5,613 nt of DNA from GCA-020344715 sp050115935 (GTDB taxonomy: Archaea; Thermoproteota; Bathyarchaeia; Bathyarchaeales; Bathyarchaeaceae), in the NCBI GenBank assembly GCA_050115935.1, contig JASFPO010000124.1, positions 1 through 5,613 of the forward strand, read 5' to 3'. The notes under the pieces were generated by a model. The model did no database searches. It was not told where the DNA came from and worked only from the letters and a program-made list of their open reading frames with translations. The position numbers and the translations under genes were made by a program. Shown here piece after piece: positions 1 through 5,190 of the stretch (its first letter is position 1; each line of letters begins with the position of its first letter).

Positions 1-315
1 GAAGGACAACTCATTCGACACTTGGCACCCAGAACAGCCGAAGCCATAACCCGAAAGCTTCCAATCGAAGGAAGAGCTGCACTCTGGAAAGAAGAAGTCT
101 ATTTCGAAATCCCAGTTCAAATGGGAGAGGAAAAGGCCAAACCTACGGTCGAGAAAGGCCAGATAACATACTGGCCCATGGGCAGCGCTCTTTGCGTTTT
201 CTATGGCGAATCACAACCTTACAGCCCAGTTAACATCGTTGGTCAGATAACTAAGGGTCTGGAGCTGTTTGAACGTGTGAAGAGCGGAACCAAGATTAAG
301 GTGGAGAAGATTTAA
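1..315 (+). CDS. Cyclophilin-like fold protein, 5'-truncated by window edge
   Basis: The reading frame is open from base 1, so the first residues lie outside the window; 104 codons and a TAA stop are visible. A TTG at 22 is in frame but is probably internal, because the codons before it (EGQLIRHL) fit the family's N-terminal strand. The pattern LPIEGRAALW (residues 20-29), EEVYFEIPV (31-39), a G-x-I-x-YWP segment (53-59), ALCVFYG (63-69) and SPVNIVGQI (75-83) matches the small archaeal and bacterial cyclophilin-like family (PF04126 / TM1367-like, recalled from memory). These proteins have a cyclophilin beta-barrel, but prolyl isomerase activity is not established and their role is unknown. 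Family members are roughly 120 residues, so about 15-20 are missing. No signal peptide or membrane segment is seen in the visible part. Its stop shares the palindrome TTAA with the stop of the convergent gene. Confidence 0.75.
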   Translation, partial: EGQLIRHLAPRTAEAITRKLPIEGRAALWKEEVYFEIPVQMGEEKAKPTVEKGQITYWPMGSALCVFYGESQPYSPVNIVGQITKGLELFERVKSGTKIKVEKI

Positions 316-791
316 GGAAACATGAATGTGCTGTCTGCCCATCTTTTGAGTAGTTCTTCACATCTCTTCTTTATTGCTTTGTCTTTACTTCGTCTTTTGA
401 GTTCGTCAAGGAATGCAACGCGTTTTTCTATTGAAGCCATCTCACCTGTTCCATAGTAGGGTCTGCCTTCAATATAGTCTTTCATCTGATGAGCTTTCTG
501 CACAATGTAGCTTGCAGCGTCAACTGGGTCTTCAAGCATAGGAATCGTTGCCCACAGGGCTGCGTCCGCCTCATGAAGTTGACTGAAACCGTCAATTTCT
601 TCGATCTGTCTTATGTAGGTTCTGAGAAAATCGTAATGGTCAGCCGACTTGATTAGACGCAAAACTTCATTTAGTTTCTTCTCAAAATCAGGACTCCCTT
701 TAATTGTGAGCTGATGTTTGTAGCCTCTCTCTATGGCTTTTCTGGCTTTTTGCACTTCTTCCTCTGTGTAAACTCGTTTGGGAAACTCCAC
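312..791 (-). CDS. Conserved-looking helical protein of unknown function, downstream of rps25e
   Basis: I do not recognise a named family. The product of 159 residues is soluble, highly charged and predicted mostly helical, with no signal peptide, membrane segment or cysteine-rich metal motif. Notable stretches are YTEEEVQKARKAIERGY near the N-terminus, a central ADHYDFLRTYIRQIEEIDGF segment, HEADAALW, DPVDAASYIVQKAHQMKDYIEG, and a final basic helix ending in RWADSTFMFP. The GTG start at 791 is chosen because GAGG lies 8 nt upstream and because the start falls 28 nt after the rps25e stop. A longer version from TTG at 866 (184 residues) would overlap rps25e by 47 nt and has no visible ribosome site. 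The short gap and absence of a promoter suggest cotranscription with rps25e. Its 3' end overlaps the convergent cyclophilin-like gene by 4 bp. Real gene: fairly sure; function: unknown. Confidence 0.7.
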   Translation of the reverse strand: MEFPKRVYTEEEVQKARKAIERGYKHQLTIKGSPDFEKKLNEVLRLIKSADHYDFLRTYIRQIEEIDGFSQLHEADAALWATIPMLEDPVDAASYIVQKAHQMKDYIEGRPYYGTGEMASIEKRVAFLDELKRRSKDKAIKKRCEELLKRWADSTFMFP

Positions 792-799
792 ACACTTTG

Positions 800-803
800 C
801 CTC
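800..803 (-). promoter_or_regulatory. Ribosome binding site (GAGG) that decides the GTG start at 791
   Basis: On the minus strand GAGG is followed by 8 nt (CAAAGTGT) and then GTG. It sits in the 28-nt gap after the rps25e stop. No comparable site precedes the alternative TTG at 866, so the shorter protein is preferred. Confidence 0.55.
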
Positions 804-819
804 GAAAAGAACGAAGATT

Positions 820-1140
820 TCAGTCGACTGGCGTGTATATCTTGAGGTTTCTACTTCGAGAAACAAACTGGATGACGCCTTTCTGCTCTAATTCTTCAAG
901 GAGGTCTTTTGCTGCGCTTAATCGTATGTTAAAACGAGAAGCTACAGAGAACGGGGTGAGCGTCTTCATCTTCTTTATTTCGTTGATAGTTTTTTCGCTT
1001 CGGGGATTAGGTGGAACAATTCCTGGGGCTCTCTTTTCGCGTTTGGATGGAGCCCCGCTTGGTTTGGGTTCTTTCTTTTCACTTTTTTTAGTCTGCTTTC
1101 TTTGAGCTTGTTTAGAAGTCTGCTTCTTTTTTCCACCCAT
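820..1140 (-). CDS. rps25e: Small ribosomal subunit protein eS25 (S25e)
   Basis: This 106-residue protein is a component of the 30S subunit found in TACK archaea and eukaryotes. Residues 1-40 form a lysine-rich, low-complexity tail (MGGKKKQTSKQ onward) typical of S25e. Residues 47-104 form the winged-helix core: TINEIKKMKTLTPFSVASRFNIRLSAAK, LLEELEQKGVI and a C-terminal wing ending SRSRNLKIYTPVD. Matching S25e landmarks are the K-x-x-TP-x-x-(V/L)ASR-x-NIR-x-SxAK block and the L-L-E-x-L-x-x-x-G-V-I turn. Length is usual for the archaeal family. The ATG at 1140 is supported by GGTGA 6 nt upstream and a TATA-like element about 44 bp upstream. The gene lies 70 bp after the end of the Tes-like gene on the same strand but has its own promoter-like sequence. 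A hypothetical gene follows after 28 nt. Confidence 0.93.
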   Translation of the reverse strand: MGGKKKQTSKQAQRKQTKKSEKKEPKPSGAPSKREKRAPGIVPPNPRSEKTINEIKKMKTLTPFSVASRFNIRLSAAKDLLEELEQKGVIQFVSRSRNLKIYTPVD

Positions 1141-1146
1141 TGAATT

Positions 1147-1151
1147 TCACC
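1147..1151 (-). promoter_or_regulatory. Shine-Dalgarno site of rps25e (GGTGA)
   Basis: GGTGA on the minus strand lies 6 nt before the ATG at 1140. The same pentamer and the same 6-nt spacing occur before the TrmB-like gene, which suggests the preferred ribosome site of this genome and supports both starts. Confidence 0.65.
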
Positions 1152-1177
1152 GACTGTTCAGATTAAAGCCAATTTGG

Positions 1178-1193
1178 ATGCTTAAAGGTTTTT
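1178..1193 (-). promoter_or_regulatory. Putative TATA/BRE promoter of rps25e
   Basis: The minus strand reads AAAAACCTTTAAGCAT, an A-rich BRE-like stretch followed by a CTTTAAG TATA-like core centred near 1184. Transcription would then start near 1159, giving a leader of about 19 nt that includes the GGTGA site. The core overlaps an inverted repeat (GCTTAAA-N12-TTTAAGC, 1180-1205). A second T/A-rich element at 1163-1169 could give a leaderless start but fits less well with the ribosome site. Confidence 0.4.
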
Positions 1194-1205
1194 CTTCATT
1201 TAAGC
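1180..1205. repeat. Inverted repeat between the Tes-like gene and rps25e
   Basis: GCTTAAA (1180-1186) and TTTAAGC (1199-1205) are perfect 7-bp inverted arms around a 12-nt spacer. The repeat starts 5 bp past the Tes-like stop codon and covers the rps25e TATA-like core. It could be a protein-binding operator, a weak hairpin at the end of the upstream transcript, or two chance TATA-like words facing each other. Confidence 0.35.
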
Positions 1206-1210
1206 TTGGG

Positions 1211-2806
1211 TTATGATTTCCGTTTTTTCTTCTTCTGTCTTGGGAGAGGAATTGCATATCTTTTCTCTAGCGATTGGCGGTGAAGAGTGTTCATTGTACA
1301 GAAAGGCACGATTTTGCCGCCTGGAAAACCATAATGAATGGTGCATCTTTCCACCCTCTCTAGGTCAAAGTTGTAGGCATCCATGAAATGCATGAGACCA
1401 ATCATCAAAGTCTTGTAATGGAAAGGTTTCAACGACTCCAAGTTTCCACTCGTTATTGCAGGTAAAACTTCTCTCAGGATTTTCGGCTTAATGTTTCGCA
1501 AAGCTGAGGTGCCAATTCTCAGCTTTGCTTTCATGCGTTGATCTTTCCTCAAATCTTCTGCAGCCAGACCTAGATCATTGAAGAAGTCGTCCACTTTGCC
1601 AAGTTTAGTTATAGGAATTGTGTCTCCATTCTCTACGTAGAGATAAGTGGCGGCTCCACAGTGTGGATGACAGGTGAACTCTACATGATGTTTCGACTTG
1701 TAGGCGTTTAGAAAGTCTGAGATTGGATACGTGCACGGAATTGGATAGAAATCGCTTGTTTTTATCACTCCACCTGTTTGTTCTTCAATGTTGTGAAGAG
1801 CTTCGGGAATAGTGATTCTGCCCTGCTTTACTTCCCATTCTTCTGTTCGTCCAGCAAAAGAAACTGGTTGAAAGTTCACACAACGTATAACATCAATGTT
1901 CTTTACTGCAAAATGGATTATATTGCCTAGTTGATGATCGTTCATCCCTCTAACTATGACTGGAACCAAAACAACGCTTTTGTGGCCAGCCTCTCTGCAA
2001 TTTTCAATGAATTTAAGTTTTGTTTCATAGAGCCACTTTGCATACTCCATCTTTCCCTTGGTGTCCAGATGGCTTGGGGCTCTTCCTATGTAAGGTTCAG
2101 GTGTGACTCCGTCAAAAGAAAGATAATAGGTGTCCACGCCTGCCTTTCGGAGTTCCTGTATGTAGTCTACGCCGTCTTTTTCTTCGGCTAGTCGCACGCC
2201 ATTTGTGTTGATTTCTATGTGTCTGAAACCTTTCTTTTTTGCAGTCTTGACTATTTCAATTAGGTCTGGTCTTATGGTTGGTTCTCCGCCAGACAGCTGT
2301 AGGGCTGGAGGAGGAACAGGCAAGTTGCTTCTCAAGTTGTCTATCATGCTCTCGATAGTTTCTAGATCAGGCTTGTACAAGTAGCCTATTTTGCCTGCGT
2401 AGGCGAAGCATATGGAACACTGGAGATTGCATGCGTTTGTGACATCGATTATGGCGAGAACTGTGTGCGACTTGTGATCTGGGCAAAGTCCGCAATCATG
2501 GGGGCATCCTTTAACTGTTTGTGTTCTCGGGTTCAGTATTCCCTTGCCAACTTGTTCATACCTGTCGAACCTTTTGTACATTTCATAATCGGACCAGTAA
2601 ACGTCTTCGAAATGTCCGTGCTTTGGGCAATCTTTTTCGATTATGACCTTGCCATCCTTCTCTTTCAGGACTGCATCGAGTTTTTCAAGACATTCCGGAC
2701 ACAAGCTGCGAGTGTGCTTGATGAAATGAGATCCAGCTTTTTCAGCTTGCGCTTTTTCTTGATGCTTTGAGGATTGCAACTTGACACCACTGATGGTTGT
2801 AAACAT
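1211..2806 (-). CDS. tes: Radical SAM enzyme, tetraether lipid synthase (Tes, MJ0619-like) family
   Basis: Tes joins the phytanyl chains of archaeol lipids at their methyl ends to build membrane-spanning tetraethers (GDGT), acting at the membrane. Residues 36-65 hold CPEC...CPKHGHF, a rubredoxin-like metal site. GCPHDCGLCP (100-109) provides C101/C105/C108. The radical SAM signature CNLQCSIC gives C126/C130/C133. SGGEP (172-176) and INTNG (199-203) are SAM-binding elements. FDGVTPEPY, VVLVPVIVRG, NFQPVSFAGR and HPHCGAATY are family landmarks. C379, C383, C488 and C503 could bind a C-terminal auxiliary cluster. The lysine-rich tail KKKKRKS is unusual-looking. At 531 residues it is near the family's roughly 500. 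The ATG at 2806 has no Shine-Dalgarno and lies about 23 nt from a TATA-like core, so the mRNA may be leaderless. MJ0619 was earlier linked to pterin methylation, and paralogues exist, so exact substrate is inferred. Confidence 0.85.
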   Translation of the reverse strand: MFTTISGVKLQSSKHQEKAQAEKAGSHFIKHTRSLCPECLEKLDAVLKEKDGKVIIEKDCPKHGHFEDVYWSDYEMYKRFDRYEQVGKGILNPRTQTVKGCPHDCGLCPDHKSHTVLAIIDVTNACNLQCSICFAYAGKIGYLYKPDLETIESMIDNLRSNLPVPPPALQLSGGEPTIRPDLIEIVKTAKKKGFRHIEINTNGVRLAEEKDGVDYIQELRKAGVDTYYLSFDGVTPEPYIGRAPSHLDTKGKMEYAKWLYETKLKFIENCREAGHKSVVLVPVIVRGMNDHQLGNIIHFAVKNIDVIRCVNFQPVSFAGRTEEWEVKQGRITIPEALHNIEEQTGGVIKTSDFYPIPCTYPISDFLNAYKSKHHVEFTCHPHCGAATYLYVENGDTIPITKLGKVDDFFNDLGLAAEDLRKDQRMKAKLRIGTSALRNIKPKILREVLPAITSGNLESLKPFHYKTLMIGLMHFMDAYNFDLERVERCTIHYGFPGGKIVPFCTMNTLHRQSLEKRYAIPLPRQKKKKRKS

Positions 2807-2821
2807 TTAACAATGGTTTAC
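2799..2821. promoter_or_regulatory. Inverted repeat across the Tes-like start codon, candidate operator
   Basis: GTAAAC (2799-2804) and GTTTAC (2816-2821) are perfect 6-bp inverted arms separated by 11 nt. One arm covers the first codons of the Tes-like gene and the other lies between its start codon and its TATA-like element. A dimeric regulator bound here would block initiation of the lipid gene. The obvious candidate is the divergent TrmB-like protein. Arms this short can arise by chance. Confidence 0.35.
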
Positions 2822-2823
2822 GC

Positions 2824-2834
2824 CATAATATAAG
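2824..2834. promoter_or_regulatory. Shared divergent TATA-like element
   Basis: The plus strand reads CATAATATAAG and the minus strand CTTATATTATG, giving a TATA-like core in both directions. Centred near 2829, it is about 23 bp before the Tes-like ATG, which fits a leaderless or nearly leaderless minus-strand start. For the plus strand, initiation about 25 bp downstream would fall near 2854, just before the GGTGA site of the TrmB-like gene. No other good TATA word is seen in this 61-bp gap. Confidence 0.45.
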
Positions 2835-2838
2835 AAGA

Positions 2839-2856
2839 TTTCCAAACGTTTCCAAA
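2839..2856. repeat. Direct repeat TTTCCAAA x2 with 10-bp period, candidate operator
   Basis: TTTCCAAA occurs at 2839-2846 and exactly again at 2849-2856, separated by CG, so both copies face the same side of the helix. The junction also makes the 8-bp palindrome AAACGTTT (2844-2851). The repeat lies between the TATA-like element and the ribosome binding site of the TrmB-like gene, around its expected transcription start, where a bound protein would repress. Confidence 0.4.
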
Positions 2857-2861
2857 GGTGA
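2857..2861 (+). promoter_or_regulatory. Shine-Dalgarno site (GGTGA) that decides the TTG start at 2868
   Basis: GGTGA ends 6 nt before TTG at 2868. The same sequence and spacing precede the ATG of rps25e. This supports use of the unusual TTG start instead of a later in-frame codon. Confidence 0.6.
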
Positions 2862-2867
2862 AAAGGG

Positions 2868-3656
2868 TTGATCGACTCTTCAGCGTCTTTGCCTCTGAGC
2901 GGAGAAGCCAAGGAAGTTCTGCGTGAACTTGGGCTCACCCAATATGAAACTCGTGCTTATTTGGCTTTGCTCGGCAAAGGGGCTCTAACAGCCAGTCAAA
3001 TAAGTGAGTATGCAGAGGTTCCTTACTCTAAGGTCTACGAGGTTCTCGCTTCTCTTGAAAAGAAAGGTTGGACAAAGGCTGAACGCGGAAGACCTAGTAA
3101 GTACTATCCGAAATCGCCATCTGGAGCACTTGAAGCGGCTAAGCTGCGTCTTGATGATATGACAAAATCTTGGGAGCGGACGATACTGAGCGAGTTGCAG
3201 CCACTTTATGAGAGGCGAGGAATAAGAGAGAAACCGGATATATGGATTTTGAGAGGCGAGTTCAGCATATTAGCTAAGCTTAAGGAAACGTTGGACACCG
3301 CCAAGAAGGAAGTGATGATAGCAGCGCCTTCGTTGCCTAAGACCTTAGAGGATGTTGTTATTTCCATGTTGACAGGTTTGCAGAACGCTGGTGTCAATGT
3401 GCTCTTTATGATTTCGAGGGAAGCAAAAGATTGGAACTTGAAGAGGATTGGAAATATTGCTGAGGTCAGAGTTAGGGATCAGATGTTTGGTGGCGGGGTC
3501 ATAGTTGACAGCAGGGAAGCTATGCTTTTTCTGGGCGAGGAGAAGCCAACCCTTGTTATATGGTCAAACCATCTAGGACTAGTCAAATTCGCCAGAGACT
3601 ACTTCCAATACTTATGGAACTCCTCGGAAAAAGGAATGAAGCTAGGCTTTTCCTAG
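2868..3656 (+). CDS. TrmB-family transcriptional regulator
   Basis: This 262-residue DNA-binding protein has the TrmB layout. Residues 13-84 form a winged helix-turn-helix: LRELGLTQYETRAYLALL leads into TASQISEYAEVPYSKVYEVLASLEKKG, and GRPSKYYPKSP forms the wing. Residues 85-115 form a charged linker helix, probably for dimerisation. Residues 122-250 are an alpha/beta effector domain of the TrmB or phospholipase-D-like type (DIWILRG, KKEVMIAAP, GVNVLFMIS, GGGVIVDSREAMLFLG, LVIWSNHLG). Classical sugar-sensing TrmB is about 340 residues; this shorter form lacks the C-terminal part, so its ligand cannot be predicted. The TTG start is supported by GGTGA at 6 nt. It is divergent from the Tes-like gene across 61 bp and overlaps the malic enzyme tail-to-tail by 15 bp. 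Control of itself and of Tes is an inference from position. Confidence 0.88.
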   Translation: MIDSSASLPLSGEAKEVLRELGLTQYETRAYLALLGKGALTASQISEYAEVPYSKVYEVLASLEKKGWTKAERGRPSKYYPKSPSGALEAAKLRLDDMTKSWERTILSELQPLYERRGIREKPDIWILRGEFSILAKLKETLDTAKKEVMIAAPSLPKTLEDVVISMLTGLQNAGVNVLFMISREAKDWNLKRIGNIAEVRVRDQMFGGGVIVDSREAMLFLGEEKPTLVIWSNHLGLVKFARDYFQYLWNSSEKGMKLGFS

Positions 3657-3662
3657 AACTTC
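3638..3662. terminator. Hairpin spanning the overlapping stops of the TrmB-like and malic enzyme genes
   Basis: CTAGG (3642-3646) and CCTAG (3652-3656) form a 5-bp stem around a CTTTT loop. It extends with GAAG (3638-3641) pairing CTTC (3659-3662) past an AA bulge. The two stop codons lie at opposite edges of the inner stem. On the minus strand a T5 run (3632-3628) follows about 10 nt after the malic enzyme stop, a plausible archaeal termination signal. The plus strand has only a pyrimidine-rich stretch, so termination in that direction is weaker. Confidence 0.35.
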
Positions 3663-5018
3663 TTCTTCAGATGGTGGTGCCGGAATAAGCCCGTGCTTCA
3701 TTAGGAGTGCAGTCGATTCCCTAGCGTTTTTGATAATGGCTGCCGCTCTGTCCCATAGTTCTTGTCTGCTAGGTTTTACTCTGGCGACTCCTTCTTTGAT
3801 TGACTCCAGCGCGCATGCGACAGCTTCACGTGGAAAAACTTCCCATTCATCCATTCTGGGAACTATGTCACCTTCGTGAATTCCTCTTTCCTCCGCAAAC
3901 TTGGCTAGTTCCATGGCAGCCGCTATACACATGTCGTCTGTGATTGTGGTTGCCTTCACATCTAAGACTCCTCTGAAGATTGCTGGAAAGCCCAGAGAGT
4001 TGTTGATTTGATTTTCAAAGTCAGATCTGCCTGTTGCCATAACTTTGACTCCTGCTTCTTTTGCCTCCCAAGGCCAAATTTCAGGTACAGGGTTTGCACA
4101 CGCGAACACTATTGAGTTTGTTGCCATGTTGGACACCCATTCCTTCTTGATTGTGCCGGGGCCTGGCTTAGAAGCTGCGATGCAAGCGTCTGCTCCTTTT
4201 AATGCTTCGGGTGTGCCTCCAGTTCTGCTTTCTGCGTTCGTTTTTAGACAGAAGTCCCATTTCCATGGGTTTTCTTGTTTTTCTGCTTCTATGTCTTTTC
4301 TGTTTGGATGGAGAATTCCTTTGCTGTCTGCCAAGATGAGGTTGCCTGGTTTCACGCCTGCTCTCAAGAGGACTATGGCTGTTCGTGTGTTTGCTGAGCC
4401 GACGCCTACAATAGATATCAGTGCTTCATCCATCTTTTTCCCTGCAACTTTCAGGGCGTTTATCAGTCCTGCCAAGATCACGGTTGCCGTCCCTTGTTGG
4501 TCGTCGTGCCAAACTGGGATGTTGAGTTGCTCTCTTGCCTTGTCTAGCACGTGGAAACACTTTGGCTTTTCGATGTCTTCTAGGTTGATTCCTCCGAATG
4601 TGGGTTCTATCCATTTGCACGCGGTTATGATGTCTTCTTCCTTTTTGGTTGCTAAGCATAGTGGAAATGCGTCGACTCCTCCGAGATACTTGAATAGGAG
4701 AGCTTTGCCTTCCATGACTGGGAAGCCTGCTTCGGGTCCTATGTTGCCTAATCCGAGTACTCTTGTGCCGTCGCTTACTACGGCTACATAGTTCCATTTG
4801 TTAGTGTGTTTGAAAACCAGTTCTTTGTTTTCTTTTATTTCCCTGCAGGGCTGAGCTACGCCAGGCGTGTACCATATCGCAAAGTCTTGGGGACCTCGGA
4901 TGGCGCATTTTGGCATAACTTGCATCTTTCCTTCATAGAAAGGATGGTAAGCCGAGGCAATCTTAGCGGGTTTTTTCGCCTTGGCTAGGAGTTCTTCTAC
5001 GGATAGTTTTTTGCTCAT
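3642..5018 (-). CDS. NAD(P)-dependent malic enzyme (oxaloacetate-decarboxylating type)
   Basis: This cytosolic enzyme converts malate to pyruvate and CO2 with reduction of NAD(P), linking dicarboxylates to pyruvate metabolism. The 458 residues match the short malic enzyme without the C-terminal phosphotransacetylase domain. YTPGVAQPC (50-58) holds the catalytic tyrosine Y50. The segment SDGTRVLGLGNIG to EGKALLFK (82-110) holds catalytic K105. Metal ligands are E147 and D148 in NLEDI and an aspartate of WHDDQQGTA (170-178). The nucleotide-binding turn is GVGSAN (205-210), with D231 ending the next strand. ANPVPEI (308-314) and TGRSDFENQ...NSLGFPAIFRG (329-350) are standard. The turn carries N210 where GxGxxG is the textbook form. 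Cofactor preference cannot be decided. The ATG at 5018 has GAGGT 8 nt upstream. The 3' end overlaps the convergent regulator by 15 bp. Confidence 0.93.
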   Translation of the reverse strand: MSKKLSVEELLAKAKKPAKIASAYHPFYEGKMQVMPKCAIRGPQDFAIWYTPGVAQPCREIKENKELVFKHTNKWNYVAVVSDGTRVLGLGNIGPEAGFPVMEGKALLFKYLGGVDAFPLCLATKKEEDIITACKWIEPTFGGINLEDIEKPKCFHVLDKAREQLNIPVWHDDQQGTATVILAGLINALKVAGKKMDEALISIVGVGSANTRTAIVLLRAGVKPGNLILADSKGILHPNRKDIEAEKQENPWKWDFCLKTNAESRTGGTPEALKGADACIAASKPGPGTIKKEWVSNMATNSIVFACANPVPEIWPWEAKEAGVKVMATGRSDFENQINNSLGFPAIFRGVLDVKATTITDDMCIAAAMELAKFAEERGIHEGDIVPRMDEWEVFPREAVACALESIKEGVARVKPSRQELWDRAAAIIKNARESTALLMKHGLIPAPPSEEEVLGKA

Positions 5019-5026
5019 TTACATAT

Positions 5027-5031
5027 ACCTC
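5027..5031 (-). promoter_or_regulatory. Shine-Dalgarno site of the malic enzyme gene (GAGGT)
   Basis: GAGGT on the minus strand lies 8 nt upstream of the ATG at 5018 and supports that start. No in-frame upstream alternative with a better site was seen. Confidence 0.6.
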
Positions 5032-5103
5032 ACATTTATTCTTGAGATTTTGAGTTGACTATTTCCATGTTTGAGTTTAGAGGTAGTTTTGTTAATATTT
5101 CGT

Positions 5104-5113
5104 GCATATAAAT
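5104..5113 (-). promoter_or_regulatory. Putative TATA box for the malic enzyme gene
   Basis: The minus strand reads ATTTATATGC, a good archaeal TATA word. Initiation about 25 bp downstream would be near 5083, giving a leader of about 65 nt to the ATG, longer than expected for the other genes here. A further TATA-like word, TTCTTATATC, lies at 5165-5174, nearer the rpl2 stop. The two words suggest that the malic enzyme gene is transcribed independently of rpl2, but which one is used is unknown. The rest of the 172-bp gap (5019-5190) shows no convincing ORF or RNA gene. Confidence 0.4.
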
Positions 5114-5190
5114 GTGCCGAGGTAGAAGATGAGAAAATGTTGCGCAAAGTATTGCTGGAAATTGAGATATAAGAATCGGGTGTTTACTGG

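Noticed and set aside
792..866. A longer form of the hypothetical protein starting at TTG 866
   Set aside because: It would overlap rps25e by 47 nt and has no ribosome binding site, whereas GTG at 791 has GAGG at suitable spacing. It is not fully excluded.
797..1105. A 102-codon plus-strand frame with a hydrophobic C-terminal part resembling a membrane segment
   Set aside because: It is antisense to rps25e; the hydrophobicity comes from reading lysine-rich codons on the opposite strand.
1163..1169. A second TATA-like word (CTTTAAT on the minus strand) giving a leaderless rps25e
   Set aside because: The strong GGTGA site before the ATG implies a leader, so the element centred near 1184 fits better.
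1931..2770. Plus-strand frames at 1931-2191 and 2465-2770
   Set aside because: Both are antisense to the Tes-like gene, across its radical SAM motifs, and show no protein-like motifs.
4045..4791. A 248-codon open frame on the plus strand
   Set aside because: It lies wholly antisense to the malic enzyme, whose catalytic motifs are intact, has no family features, and arises from the codon bias of the real gene.
4426..4797. A 123-codon minus-strand frame rich in Arg, Ser and His
   Set aside because: It is an out-of-frame reading of the malic enzyme gene with unnatural composition.
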